Part shown: positions 9,796 to 22,400 of the stretch, piece by piece
Layout of the letters: each line of letters begins with the position of its first letter
How positions within the stretch are numbered: the first letter of the stretch is position 1
Origin: Abyssalbus ytuae
GTDB lineage: Bacteria; Bacteroidota; Bacteroidia; Flavobacteriales; Flavobacteriaceae
DNA: 64,000 bases
Direction: 5' to 3'
Assembly (NCBI RefSeq): GCF_022807975.1
Contig: NZ_CP094358.1
Coordinates: 3,100,001-3,164,000 of the forward strand
Program-made: the position numbers and the translations under genes
Notes under the pieces: model-generated
Told to the model about the DNA's origin: nothing
What the model saw: the letters and a program-made list of their open reading frames with translations, nothing else
Database searches by the model: none

Positions 9796-10665
9796 GTGAA
9801 ACAACAGCTATCCCATTTGCCCCCTGACAAAATAAAAGAACTGGAAACCGTAACCCAACGTATTGTGGCCACCGGAAAGGCAGAAATGGTGATACTCTTT
9901 GGCTCCTACGCCCGTGGCGACTATAAAGAACAAAGAGGAAAAGTACAGGGAAAACAGAGCGACTACGATATTCTAGTGGTAACAGCCAATGCCGATACCC
10001 GGCAGGGGCTAAGGAAAAAATTACGGGGTATTTTTAAGGATATTGGCATACCCGTACAACTTATTGTAGAAAAGATTGGTTTTGTAAACAGTAACCTGGA
10101 AGAAAAACAATACTTTTTTACCGACATAAAACGCGAGGGCAAAGTGTTGTACAACTCAGGTAACTTTCAACTATCCGACCCCAAAGAACTCACCCCCACC
10201 CGGAGAAGGGAAATTGCAGAAGAGGATTTTAAGATGTGGATACACAAAGCAAATGGTTTTTATATTGATCAGGAAAATGCAACAAAAAGGGAAGACTTCA
10301 GTTTAGCATCATTTTATCTTCAACAAGTCGTAGAAATGTGCTATACCACTATAGAAATGGTTTTTACCCATTACAACCCGTATGAGCATAACCTGGAAGT
10401 ATTGCAAAACCGGGTCTTAAAGTTTGACACCCGTGTTAAAGAAGCTTTTCCCCGCGCTACCGAAGAGCAAAAAGAACTTTTTGACCATTTGAACTATGCC
10501 TACATTGGCGGGCGTTACAAAAGTGAGGAAGAATTTCCGGTAACCCGCCAACAGTTAAACTATTGGGAGATTGAAGCCAAAAAGTTACTTTACTTAACGG
10601 AACAAATTTGCCAGGAACATATTAAAGCCTTAAAAGCTATTGAAGCTAAAACCCCTGAAATATAG
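9796..10665 (+). CDS. Nucleotidyltransferase-HEPN fusion protein, copy 1
   Basis: A 289-residue protein that starts with GTG. The N-terminal ~110 residues are a MNT-type nucleotidyltransferase domain with the signature GSYARGDY (near residue 36) and SDYDILVV (near residue 55), giving the paired catalytic aspartates. The C-terminal ~145 residues are a HEPN-type helical domain with the AYIGGRYK segment. In two-gene MNT/HEPN modules the HEPN protein is a toxin (usually an RNase) and the MNT is the antitoxin, sometimes by AMPylating the toxin. Here both are fused, a form known in Bacteroidota whose role is less clear. I see no clean R-x4-6-H RNase motif, so toxicity is uncertain. Residues 146-175 differ almost completely from copy 2 while the rest is nearly the same. 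Confidence 0.8.
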   Translation: MKQQLSHLPPDKIKELETVTQRIVATGKAEMVILFGSYARGDYKEQRGKVQGKQSDYDILVVTANADTRQGLRKKLRGIFKDIGIPVQLIVEKIGFVNSNLEEKQYFFTDIKREGKVLYNSGNFQLSDPKELTPTRRREIAEEDFKMWIHKANGFYIDQENATKREDFSLASFYLQQVVEMCYTTIEMVFTHYNPYEHNLEVLQNRVLKFDTRVKEAFPRATEEQKELFDHLNYAYIGGRYKSEEEFPVTRQQLNYWEIEAKKLLYLTEQICQEHIKALKAIEAKTPEI

Positions 10666-10886
10666 ATTTTCCTGAAAATCCTTAGGTTATATTCAGCATC
10701 TTTTTTGTCATTCCTTTGTCCCGATAGGTATCTGGGCACAATATAAACTTCGGGTCGAAAAAAGGGGTGGGAAACTTTTAAAAAAGTCATTATTAATAAT
10801 GTTAGTATATTTTCCAAACCTCATTTTTACTTGTCCCTGTTGCGCATAGTCTCCTGACTATATGCAATATATTTTTATCATTTTCC

Positions 10887-10910
10887 CCCGGAAGTCAGGA
10901 GGCTTCCGGG
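10887..10910. promoter_or_regulatory. Hairpin upstream of NT-HEPN copy 2
   Basis: This is the copy of the 9672-9695 hairpin, displaced by 1215 bp: an 8-bp stem CCCGGAAG/CTTCCGGG with the same loop. It lies about 100 bp before the GTG start of the second gene. Confidence 0.45.
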
Positions 10911-11010
10911 AGCTAAGAGAACTTGGTTAAGAATATAAATTATTGTATTTATTTTATGCCCTGTTTGCCCGGGATTTTTTTATCTTACCACTCTCAAAAA
11001 ATCTTTATAC

Positions 11011-11880
11011 GTGAAACAACAGCTATCCCATTTGCCCCCTGACAAAATAAAAGAACTGGAAACCGTAACCCAACGTATTGTGGCCACCGGAAAGGCAGAA
11101 ATGGTGATACTCTTTGGCTCCTACGCCCGTGGCGACTATAAAGAACAAAGAGGAAAAGTACAGGGAAAACAGAGCGACTACGATATTCTAGTGGTAACAG
11201 CCAATGCCGATACCCGGCAGGGGCTCAGGAAAAAATTACGGGGTATTTTTAAGGATATTGGCATACCTGTACAACTTATTGTAGAAAAGATTGGTTTTGT
11301 AAACAGCAACCTGGAAGAAAAACAATACTTTTTTACCGACATAAAACGCGAGGGCAAAGTGTTGTACAACTCGGGTAACTTTCAACTATCCGACCCCAAA
11401 GAACTCACCCCCACCCGGAGAAGGGAAATTGCAGAAGAGGATTTTAAACGATGGTTTAATCTTGCCATAGAGTTTTATGAAACATCAAAATTTCATATTA
11501 CAAGAAAGCACAATGGTTTATCCGCATTTACCCTTCAACAAGTCGTAGAGATGTGCTATACGGCTATAGAAATGGTTTTTACCCATTACAACCCGTATGA
11601 GCATAACCTGGAAGTATTGCAAAACCGGGTCTTAAAGTTTGACTCCCGTGTTAAAGAAGCTTTTCCCCGCGTTACCGAAGAACAAAAAGAACTTTTTGAC
11701 CATTTGAACTATGCCTACATTGGCGGGCGTTACAAAAGTGAGGAAGAATTTCCGGTAACCCGCCAACAGTTAAGCTACTGGGGCGATGAAGCCAAAAAGT
11801 TACTTGACTTAACGGAACAAATTTGCCAGGAACATATTAAAGCCTTAAAAGCTATTGAAGCTAAAACCCCTGAAATATAG
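11011..11880 (+). CDS. Nucleotidyltransferase-HEPN fusion protein, copy 2
   Basis: A 289-residue GTG-started duplicate of the preceding gene. The nucleotidyltransferase domain is identical at the protein level (GSYARGDY, SDYDILVV). The HEPN part is the same apart from scattered substitutions and residues 146-175. In that stretch copy 2 reads RWFNLAIEFYETSK where copy 1 reads MWIHKANGFYIDQE. Equal length with block-wise divergence suggests replacement of a segment by recombination with another family member, or diversifying selection on the first HEPN helix. Both copies keep intact frames. Whether the proteins form a toxin-antitoxin unit or a housekeeping tRNA/nucleotide enzyme is unresolved. 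Confidence 0.8.
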   Translation: MKQQLSHLPPDKIKELETVTQRIVATGKAEMVILFGSYARGDYKEQRGKVQGKQSDYDILVVTANADTRQGLRKKLRGIFKDIGIPVQLIVEKIGFVNSNLEEKQYFFTDIKREGKVLYNSGNFQLSDPKELTPTRRREIAEEDFKRWFNLAIEFYETSKFHITRKHNGLSAFTLQQVVEMCYTAIEMVFTHYNPYEHNLEVLQNRVLKFDSRVKEAFPRVTEEQKELFDHLNYAYIGGRYKSEEEFPVTRQQLSYWGDEAKKLLDLTEQICQEHIKALKAIEAKTPEI

Positions 11881-12224
11881 ATTTTCCTGAAAATCCTTAG
11901 GTTATATTCAGCATCTTTTTTGTCATTCCTTTGTCCCGATAGGTATCTGGGCACAATATAAACTTCGGGTCGAAAAAAGGGGTGGGGAACTTTTAAAAAA
12001 GTCATTATTAATAATGTTAGTATATTCTCCAAACCTCATTTTTACTTGTCCGTCTCTGGTGGAGAACCTGTGAAATTTATTCTTTTTGAAAAGGATTTTA
12101 TTCCTGTAGCCTGCGAGACGGTTTTTATAAATGCTTCTTGAAGAATAACTCCTTAACATCGGGCTGTTTTTTCATTTTTAAGTGGCTGCCGGGGATTAAA
12201 AATTTTCAGGAGGATGGTATTGAT

Positions 12225-13403
12225 TTATTTTTGGCAAGATCCCATATCTTTAATAACCCAGCCGTTTTTTATTAGAAGGCTTCTTGCTTTTTTAGACTTT
12301 CTGGTGCAATAAGAAGCAGGAATATGATAAAGAATAATATTTTCAGGAAGTTTCAAAAGAGAACTTTTTTTATGTTGGGCAAAGCGGATTAAAAGCTTTT
12401 CATAATTAGCAGAAGATAAAGCAGTATTGAAAAACATATTTTCCATATTTCGTACTTTTGATATATTCCAATGCCGAATGTCAGGATTAGCCTTGATGGC
12501 TCCGTAAAACATAGAATTCATATTAGTTACATTTTTTGTGTCCCATTTGCTTACATCCGGATTAGCAGAAATGGCTCCGGTAAACATAGCTCCCATATCA
12601 GTTACATTTCCGGTATCCCAGCGGCTTACATCCGGATTGGCAGAAAAAGCGGCATAAAACATTAAGGACATATCCTTTACATTGGCTGTATCCCAACGCC
12701 TCACATCCGGAATGGAAGATTCTGCATATGCAAACATATACTTCATAGTAGTTACGTGGCTTGTATCCCAGGTGGCGGTATCCGGATTTGCCGTTTTTGC
12801 TCCCCAAAACATACCCTTCATGTTTTCCACATTTGAAAAGTCCGGCGTGTCTTGTGCATTGATTTTAAGATTGATACAGTTTTTAAAAGCCTCTTCCATA
12901 GAAAGCCATGTCCCATTTCCCCACTGGTTTATAGAAACAATTTTTCTGGCTATATCTAAATTTCTGCCGCCAAATTTTATAGAAGGAAAAGTACCTGAAA
13001 TGCTAATTGTATGTAAACCGTTTTCATTAAAAGTATGAGTGACATCCCCGGTAATGCCCGTCTGATCAATAATCCCGTCATTATTCCAGTCTACATCATA
13101 GTTGTATGTATAAGCCGGATTTGTTGGAATTGTAATAGTTCGTCCGTTCCAACCGGTAATAAAAGGGATAGGGTTGACTATTGCTTCCATCACCATACTG
13201 TCCTTTACTTTACAGGAATCTTTTAAAATAACATTGACAGTTGCCCCGAAAGGATAAGGGGTAATAATAGTATCTTTCTTTTCTGCTGTCTTAAAAAAAC
13301 ATCCTGAATCCAAAATGTTTGGGCCGCCATTATCTTTTGCACTGATCAAAGAGAGTAAAAAAAGTAAGTGCAAACAGGTAATATGTATTTTAAAAAATTT
13401 CAT
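12225..13403 (-). CDS. BspA-like (DUF285) leucine-rich-repeat surface protein
   Basis: A 392-residue secreted protein. Its signal peptide spans residues 1-22 (LLFLLSLISAKD). A PKD/Ig-like segment around residues 90-150 contains DVDWNNDGIIDQ and THTFNENGLHTISISG. From about residue 190 come about six 24-25-residue repeats of the form NVxxMxxMFxxAxxxNPDVxxWDT, the hallmark of DUF285/BspA-type surface proteins. Such proteins mediate adhesion or matrix binding. The C-terminus ends in a Lys-rich segment with cysteines and does not look like a T9SS sorting domain, so it may be exported by Sec only or use another anchor. It begins 16 bp after the stop of the giant adhesin gene on the same strand. 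It is therefore almost certainly the last gene of that operon and a candidate partner of the adhesin. Confidence 0.85.
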   Translation of the reverse strand: MKFFKIHITCLHLLFLLSLISAKDNGGPNILDSGCFFKTAEKKDTIITPYPFGATVNVILKDSCKVKDSMVMEAIVNPIPFITGWNGRTITIPTNPAYTYNYDVDWNNDGIIDQTGITGDVTHTFNENGLHTISISGTFPSIKFGGRNLDIARKIVSINQWGNGTWLSMEEAFKNCINLKINAQDTPDFSNVENMKGMFWGAKTANPDTATWDTSHVTTMKYMFAYAESSIPDVRRWDTANVKDMSLMFYAAFSANPDVSRWDTGNVTDMGAMFTGAISANPDVSKWDTKNVTNMNSMFYGAIKANPDIRHWNISKVRNMENMFFNTALSSANYEKLLIRFAQHKKSSLLKLPENIILYHIPASYCTRKSKKARSLLIKNGWVIKDMGSCQK

Positions 13404-13419
13404 ATTAAGTATTCTTAGC

Positions 13420-16400
13420 TTAGTCTGTATTACTTAAATAAAAGTAACCGGTTTGTTTTCTGATATTTGATCCGTCATTATCGTATTCCTTATAACTTAT
13501 AACATAAAAATAGGTTCCGGTCGGGAGCTTTTCCTCTTTCTTTATGGTAAGCCTGCCTTCCGACATTCCTTTAAAAGAATTCTCTTTGTTATTATAATTA
13601 TCTGTTTCAAAAACCAATACTCCCCAACGGTTAAATATTTTAACATTATTAACAGGGTAGCATTCGATTCCTTCCATAAAAAGGATGTCGTTAATACCAT
13701 CATCATTAATTGATAACCCATTATATACTTTTACAGGACATATCACATGTACTCTTTGTGTAAAAGAAGAGGTATTGTTACAACTATCTGTAGCGGTCCA
13801 TACACGTATTACAGTGTAACTGGACACACAGTTTTCATTAGATTGTGTTTTATTCTCATTTAAAACAACCGATACTTCTCCCCCGCATGCATCCGATATT
13901 TCCGGAGTTATAGCTTCAGGAATAGCATCACAGGTAATAAATAAATCGGAGGGGAAATCACTTATAAGTACAGGAGGCAAAGTATCCTCTATGGTAATTT
14001 GCTGTGTACATATGGCTGTATTTCCCAATTCATCTTCGGCTGTAAAGGTTCGTATAAAAGTTCCTGTATTTGCATTACAACCTCCGGTTATCTCACTATC
14101 CGAAAATGTAAATGTTGCGTTGCTACAAGAAGAAGTGACAACCGGAAGCCCTGTGTTTGATACATCAATACTTTCCCCGCATTGTATTGTTATTGCAGGA
14201 GGACAGCTTATAAAGACTTCTGCAGGGGGAATCTCGTTGATAGTAACCTCCACAATATCAGAAATACAGGAATTAATTATATTTTTTACAACGATACTAT
14301 AAATACCGGGATTAAGGTTTTCAAAAACATTAGATTTTTGAAAAGTAACCCCATCATCAATACTGTACTCATATTCACTACCCACAGGACTGTCAATGGT
14401 AAAAGATCCTGACTCATTAATACAGCTTGGTTGTGATATGACAGAAATACTCGGAGTCACGGGTTTATCCGGATTTATCACCTCCACCGAGTCTGATGCC
14501 TTACACCCGGTGTTAGTATCGGTAACAGTAAGGGTGTAGGTACCGTGGGCCGAGACTAGAGGGTTAAGGGTGTCATCGCCGCTGTCTATTTGCCCGTTGG
14601 TGGTGGTCCACAGGTAAGTAATACCTGTCCCTGTTGAGCTGCCATTGCCATTAAGAGTTATGGAGGTATCCTCACAAGACAATGATATATCAGCCCCAGC
14701 TTCAGCAATGGGAGGTGTTATGTTTTGAATCACTTCCACCGAGTCTGATGCCTTACACCCGGTGTTAGTATCGGTAACGGTAAGGGTGTAGGTACCGGGG
14801 GCCGAGACCACGGGGTTAAGGGTGTCAGCACCGCTGTCTATTTGCCCGTTAATGGTCGTCCATAAATAAGATACCCCTATGAGTGAACTTCCATTTCCGT
14901 TCAAGGTTATATTAGCCTCATTACAAGCGAGTTCAACATTAATTCCGGCTTTAGCCACTGGCAGTGGCAGGGGTATAGCCTTTACGGCTACCCTGATGGA
15001 GCTTACACAGCCGGAGGCGGTGTTACGCGCCTCGGCATAATAGGTACCAGGTTGGTCAGGTGTAAAGGAAGTTGTCCCCTGGGCAAGGAGGTTGCCACCA
15101 GTAGGTTGGTCATACCAGTCGGCGGTTTCACCGGCCCCCACGGTCACGGTAAGTGCAGGGGGGGTGTCTCCCTCACAATATTGTTTATCCTCCCCGCTAA
15201 CAGGGATGTTGAGGGTAGGGCAATCACAGTCGGGTGCGTTGACCCCGAGTGTTTCCACGCACCCATCAGTGTTTACCAGGGTAAGGGTGATGCTCTGGCC
15301 TGCGGGGATGTTTGTGACAGTCCAGTTGTTGCCCGAGGTATTGGAGACGTTCCCTGCGGAGGTGGAAAGTTCGCCCCCGCTGGTTAGCACCTGCATGGAG
15401 TAGGTGGCTGGGTTAACATCACATTGCGGCAGGGCGGTGATGCTGATCTGTGGCAATGGCAGCACCTGTATTTGTGCAGTGGCGGTATTGTCACAGCTAC
15501 CGTTGGAAAAGGCATAGGTAACGGTATAGGTACCGGGGGTACTGTTTTCCAGGTTGACAGTCCCTGTGGCGGGGTCGATGACCATCCCCTGTGGTAGTGC
15601 AGAGAAGATCCCGCCTTGTTGCCCTGCGAGTATAACCGTGGCGGTATCGTCGGCACAGAGCCCCTGCTGTGGGTAAGCAATGGAAGCCTGTGGCAGTGGC
15701 AGGGGTATAGCCTTTACGGCTACCCTGATGGAGCTTACACAGCCGGAGGCGGTGTTACGCGCCTCGGCAAAGTAGGTACCAGGTTGGTCAGGTGTAAAGG
15801 AAGTTGTCCCCTGGGCAAGGAGGTTGCCACCAGTAGGTTGGTCATACCAGTCGGCAGTTTCACCGGCCCCCACGGTCACGGTAAGTGCAGGGGGGGTGTC
15901 TCCCTCACAATATTGTTTATCCTCCCCGCTAACAGGGATGTTGAGGGTAGGGCAATCACAGTCGGGTGCGTTGACCCCGAGTGTTTCCACACAGTTGTTG
16001 TCGTTTACCAGGGTAAGGGTGATGCTCTGGCCTGCGGGGATGTTTGTGACAGTCCAGTTGTTGCCCGAGGTATTGGAGACGTTCCCTGCGGAGGTGGAAA
16101 GTTCGCCCCCGCTGGTTAGCACCTGCATGGAGTAGGTGGCTGGGTTTACATCACATTGCGGCAGGGCGGTGATGCTGATCTGTGGCAATGGCAGCACCTG
16201 TATTTGTGCAGTGGTGGTATTGTCACAGCTACCATTGGAAAAGGCATAGGTAACGGTATAGGTACCGGGGATACTGTTTTCCAGGTTGACAGTTCCTGTG
16301 GTGGGGTCGATGACCATCCCCTGTGGTAGTGCAGAGAAGATCCCGCCTTGTTGCCCTGCGAGGGTAACCGTGGCGGTATCGTCGGCACAGAGCCCCTGCT

Positions 16401-19400
16401 GCGGGTAAGCAATGGAGGCCTGTGGCAGTGGCAGGGGTATAGCCTTTACGGCTACCCTGATGGAGCTTACACAGCCGGAGGCGGTGTTACGCGCCTCGGC
16501 ATAATAGGTACCGGGTGCCCCGGGGTTAAAAGAGGTTGTCCCCTGGGCAAGGAGGTTGCCACCAGTAGGTTGGTCATACCAGTCGGCAGTTTCACCGGCC
16601 CCCACGGTCACGGTAAGTGCAGGGGGGGTGTCTCCCTCACAATATTGTTTATCCCCCCCGCTAACAGGGATGTTGAGGGTAGGGCAATCACAGTCGGGAG
16701 CGTTGACCCCGAGTGTTTCCACGCAGTTGTTGTCGTTTACCAGGGTAAGAGTGATGCTCTGGCCTGCGGGGATGTTTGTGACGGTCCAGTTGTTGCCCGA
16801 GGTATTGGTGACGTTCCCTGCGGAGGTGGAGAGTTCGCCCCCGCTGGTTAGCACCTGCATGGAGTAGGTGGCTGGGTTAACATCACATTGCGGCAGGGCG
16901 GTGATGCTGATCTGTGGCAATGGCAGCACCTGTATTTGTGCGGTGGCGGTATTGTCACAGCTACCGTTGGAAAAGGCATAGGTAACGGTATAGGTACCGG
17001 GGGTACTGTTTTCCAGGTTGACAGTTCCTGTGGCGGGGTCGATGACCAGCCCCTGTGGTAGTGCAGAGAAGATCCCGCCTTGTTGCCCTGCGAGGGTAAC
17101 CGTGGCGGTATCGTCGGCACAGAGCCCCTGCTGCGGGTAAGCAATGGAAGCCTGTGGCAGTGGCAGGGGTATAGCCTTTACGGCTACCCTGATGGAGCTT
17201 ACACAGCCGGAGGCTTGGTTACGCGCCTCGGCATAATAGGTACCAGGTTGGTCAGGTGTAAAGGAAGTTGTCCCCTGGGCAAGGAGGTTGCCACCAGTAG
17301 GTTGGTCATACCAGTCGGCGGTTTCACCAGCCCCCACGGATACGGTAAGTGCAGGGGTAGACTCCCCTTCACAATATTGTTTATCCCCCCCGCTAACAGG
17401 GATGTTGAGGGTAGGGCATTGACAGTCGGGTGCGTTGACCCCGAGTGTTTCCACGCACCCATCAGTGTTTACCAGAGTAAGGGTGATGCTCTGGCCTGCG
17501 GGGATGTTTGTGACGGTCCAGTTGTTGCCCGAGGTATTGGAGACGTTCCCTGCGGAGGTGGAGAGTTCGCCCCCGCTGGTTAGCACCTGCATGGAGTAGG
17601 TGGCTGGGTTAACATCACATTGCGGCAGGGCAGTGATGCTGATCTGTGGCAATGGCAGCACCTGTATTTGTGCGGTGGCGGTATTGTCACAGCTACCGTT
17701 GGAAAAGGCATAGGTAACGGTATAAGTACCGGGGATACTGTTTTCCAGGTTGACAGTCCCTGTGGCGGGGTCGATGACCATCCCCTGTGGTAGTGCAGAG
17801 AAGATCCCGCCTTGTTGCCCTGCGAGGGTAACCGTGGCGGTATCGTCGGCACAGAGCCCCTGCTGCGGGTAAGCAATGGAGGCCTGTGGCAGTGGCAGGG
17901 GTATAGCCTTTACGGCTACCCTGATAGCACTTACACAGCCGGAGGCGGTGTTACGCGCCTGGGCATAATAGGTACCGGGTGCCCCGGGGTTAAAAGAGGT
18001 TGTCCCCTGGGCAAGGAGGTTGCCACCTGTGGGTTGATCGTACCAGTCGGCAGTTTCACCAGCCCCCACGGTCACGGTGAGTGCAGGGGGGGTGTCTCCC
18101 TCACAATATTGTTTATCCCCCCCGCTAACAGGGATGTTGAGGGTAGGGCAATCACAGTCGGGAGCGTTGACCCCGAGTGTTTCCACGCAGTTGTTGTCGT
18201 TTACCAGGGTAAGAGTGATGCTCTGGCCTGCGGGGATGTTTGTGACAGTCCAGTTGTTGCCCGAGGTATTGGAGACGTTCCCTGCGGAGGTGGAGAGTTC
18301 GCCCCCGCTGGTTAGCACCTGCATGGAGTAGGTGGCTGGGTTTACATCACATTGCGGCAGGGCGGTGATGCTGATCTGTGGCAATGGCAGCACCTGTATT
18401 TGTGTGGTGGCGGTATTGTCACAGCTACCGTTGGAAAAGGCATAGGTAACGGTATAGGTACCGGGGATACTGTTTTCCAGGTTGACAGTTCCTGTGGCGG
18501 GGTCGATGACCAGCCCCTGTGGTAGTGCAGAGAAGATCCCGCCTTGTTGCCCTGCGAGGGTAACCGTGGCGGTATCGTCGGCACAGAGCCCCTGCTGCGG
18601 GTAAGCAATGGAAGCCTGTGGCAGTGGCAGGGGTATAGCCTTTACGGCTACCCTGATGGAGCTTACACAGCCGGAGGCTTGGTTACGCGCCTGGGCAAAG
18701 TAGGTACCGGGTTGGTCAGGTGTAAAGGAGGTTGTCCCCTGGGCAAGGAGGTTGCCACCAGTAGGTTGGTCATACCAGTCGGCAGTTTCACCGGCCCCCA
18801 CGGTCACGGTAAGTGCAGGGGGGGTGTCTCCCTCACAATATTGTTTATCCCCCCCGCTAACAGGGATGTTGAGGGTAGGGCAATCACAGTCGGGAGCGTT
18901 GACCCCGAGTGTTTCCACGCAGTTGTTGTCGTTTACCAGGGTAAGAGTGATGCTCTGGCCTGCGGGGATGTTTGTGACGGTCCAGTTGTTGCCCGAGGTA
19001 TTGGAGACGTTCCCTGCGGAGGTGGAGAGTTCGCCCCCGCTGGTTAGCACCTGCATGGAGTAGGTGGCTGGGTTAACATCACATTGCGGTAGTGCGGTGA
19101 TGCTGATCTGTGGCAATGGCAGCACCTGTATTTGTGTGGTGGCGGTATTGTCACAGCTACCGTTGGAAAAGGCATAGGTAACGGTATAAGTACCGGGGAT
19201 ACTGTTTTCCAGGTTGACAGTTCCTGTGGCGGGGTCGATGACCAGCCCCTGTGGTAGTGCAGAGAAGATCCCGCCTTGTTGCCCTGCGAGGGTAACCGTG
19301 GCGGTATCGTCGGCACAGAGCCCCTGCTGCGGGTAAGCAATGGAAGCCTGTGGCAGTGGCAGGGGTATGGCCTTTACGGCTACCCTGATGGAGCTTACAC

Positions 19401-22400
19401 AGCCGGAGGCTTGGTTACGCGCCTCGGCATAATAGGTGCCGGGTTGGTCAGGTGTAAAGGAGGTTGTCCCCTGGGCAAGGAGGTTGCCACCAGTAGGTTG
19501 GTCATACCAGTCGGCAGTTTCACCGGCCCCCACGGTCACGGTAAGTGCAGGGGGGGTGTCTCCCTCACAATATTGTTTATCCCCCCCGCTAACAGGGGTA
19601 TTGAGGGTAGGGCAATCACAGTCGGGTGCGTTGACCCCGAGTGTTTCCACACAGTTGTTGTCGTTTACCAGGGTAAGGGTGATGCTCTGGCCTGCGGGGA
19701 TGTTTGTGACAGTCCAGTTGTTGCCCGAGGTATTGGAGACGTTCCCTGCGGAGGTGGAAAGTTCGCCCCCGCTGGTTAGCACCTGCATGGAGTAGGTGGC
19801 TGGGTTAACATCACATTGCGGTAGTGCGGTGATGCTGATCTGTGGCAATGGCAGCACCTGTATTTGTGCGGTGGCGGTATTGTCACAGCTACCGTTGGAA
19901 AAGGCATAGGTAACGGTATAGGTACCGGGGGTACTGTTTTCCAGGTTGACAGTCCCTGTGGCGGGGTCGATGGTCAGCCCCTGTGGTAGTGCAGAGAAGA
20001 TCCCGCCTTGTTGCCCTGCGAGGGTAACCGTGGCGGTATCGTCGGCACAGAGCCCCTGCTGCGGGTAAGCAATGGAAGCCTGTGGCAGTGGCAGGGGTAT
20101 GGCCTTTACGGCTACCCTGATAGCACTTACACAGCCGGAGGCTTGGTTACGCGCCTGGGCAAAGTAGGTACCGGGTTGGCCAGGTGTAAAGGAAGTTGTC
20201 CCCTGGGCAAGGAGGTTGCCACCAGTAGGTTGGTCATACCAGTCGGCAGTTTCACCGGCCCCTACGGTCACGGTAAGTGCAGGGGGGGTGTCTCCCTCAC
20301 AATATTGTTTATCCTCCCCGCTAACAGGGATGTTGAGGGTAGGGCAATCACAGTCGGGTGCGTTGACCCCGAGTGTTTCCACACAGTTGTTGTCGTTTAC
20401 CAGGGTAAGGGTGATGCTCTGGCCTGCGGGGATGTTTGTGACAGTCCAGTTGTTGCCCGAGGTATTGGTGACGTTCCCTGCGGAGGTGGAGAGTTCGCCC
20501 CCGCTGGTTAGCACCTGCATGGAGTAGGTGGCTGGGTTTACATCACATTGCGGCAGGGCGGTGATGCTGATCTGTGGCAGTGGGAGCACCTGTATTTGTG
20601 CGGTGGTGGTATTGTCACAGCTACCATTGGAAAAGGCATAGGTAACGGTATAAGTACCGGGGATACTGTTTTGCAGGTTGACAGTCCCTGTGGCGGGGTC
20701 GATGACCAGCCCCTGTGGTAGTGCAGAGAAGATCCCCCCTTGTTGCCCTGCGAGGGTAACCGTGGCGGTATCGTCGGCACAGAGCCCCTGCTGGGGGTAA
20801 GCAATGGAGGCCTGTGGCAGTGGCAGGGGTATAGCCTTTACGGCTACCCTGATGGAGCTTACACAGCCGGAGGCGGTGTTACGCGCCTCGGCAAAGTAGG
20901 TACCAGGTTGGTCAGGTGTAAAGGAAGTTGTCCCCTGGGCAAGGAGGTTGCCACCAGTAGGTTGGTCATACCAGTCGGCAGTTTCACCGGCCCCTACGGT
21001 CACGGTAAGTGCAGGGGGGGTGTCTCCCTCACAATATTGTTTATCCCCCCCGCTAACAGGGATGTTGAGGGTAGGGCAATCACAGTCGGGTGCGTTGACC
21101 CCGAGTGTTTCCACACAGTTGTTGTCGTTTACCAGGGTAAGGGTGATGCTCTGGCCTGCGGGGATGTTTGTGACAGTCCAGTTGTTGCCCGAGGTATTGG
21201 TGACGTTCCCTGCGGAGGTGGAGAGTTCGCCCCCGCTGGTTAGCACCTGCATGGAGTAGGTGGCTGGGTTTACATCACATTGCGGTAGTGCGGTGATGCT
21301 GATCTGTGGCAGTGGGAGCACCTGTATTTGTGCGGTGGTGGTATTGTCACAGCTACCGTTGGAAAAGGCATAGGTAACGGTATAGGTACCGGGGATACTG
21401 TTTTGCAGGTTGACAGTCCCTGTGGCGGGGTCGATGGCCAGCCCCTGTGGTAGTGCAGAGAAGATCCCGCCTTGTTGCCCTGCGAGGGTAACCGTGGCGG
21501 TATCGTCGGCACAGAGCCCCTGCTGCGGGTAAGCAATGGAAGCCTGTGGCAGTGGCAGGGGTATGGCCTTTACGGCTACCCTGATGGAGCTTACACAGCC
21601 GGAGGCTTGGTTACGCGCCTCGGCATAATAGGTACCGGGTTGGTCAGGTGTAAAGGAAGTTGTCCCCTGGGCAAGGAGGTTGCCACCAGTAGGTTGGTCA
21701 TACCAGTCGGCAGTTTCACCGGCCCCCACGGTCACGGTAAGTGCAGGGGGGGTGTCTCCCTCACAATATTGTTTATCCCCCCCGCTAACAGGGATGTTGA
21801 GGGTAGGGCAATCACAGTCGGGTGCGTTGACCCCGAGTGTTTCCACGCAATTGTTGTCGTTTACCAGGGTAAGGGTGATGCTCTGGCCTGCGGGGATGTT
21901 TGTGACAGTCCAGTTGTTGCCCGAGGTATTGGAGACGTTCCCTGCGGAGGTGGAGAGTTCGCCCCCGCTGGTTAGCACCTGCATGGAGTAGGTGGCTGGG
22001 TTAACATCACATTGCGGCAGGGCAGTGATGCTGATCTGTGGCAATGGCAGCACCTGTATTTGTGCGGAGGCGGTATTGTCACAGCTACCATTGGAAAAGG
22101 CATAGGTAACGGTATAGGTACCAGGGATACTGTTTTCCAGGTTGACAGTCCCTGTGGCGGGGTCGATGGCCAGCCCCTGTGGTAGTGCAGAGAAGATCCC
22201 GCCTTGTTGCCCTGCGAGTGTAACCGTGGCGGTATCGTCGGCACAGAGCCCCTGCTGGGGGTAAGCAATGGAGGCCTGTGGCAGTGGCAGGGGTATAGCC
22301 TTTACGGCTGCCCTGATGGAGCTTACACAGCCGGAGGCTTGGTTACGCGCCTGGGCAAAGTAGGTACCGGGTTGGTCAGGTGTAAAGGAAGTTGTCCCCT

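Larger units (their letters stand above)
9629..12052. repeat. Tandem duplication of 1215 bp carrying the NT-HEPN gene and its flanks
   Basis: The block 9629-10843 is repeated directly as 10844-12052 with a constant offset of 1215 bp. It includes about 165 bp of upstream sequence, the coding sequence and about 170 bp of downstream sequence. Identity is nearly complete except for one ~88-bp block within the gene (10232-10319 versus 11447-11534). Divergence of the outer flanks begins just after CATTTTTACTTGTCC near 12050. Near identity points to a recent duplication or continuing homogenisation. Confidence 0.9.

Noticed and set aside
11923-12159. 78-codon minus-strand frame downstream of NT-HEPN copy 2
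   Set aside because: It overlaps the duplicated 3' flank, but the other copy of that flank does not keep the same frame, and no domain is seen.
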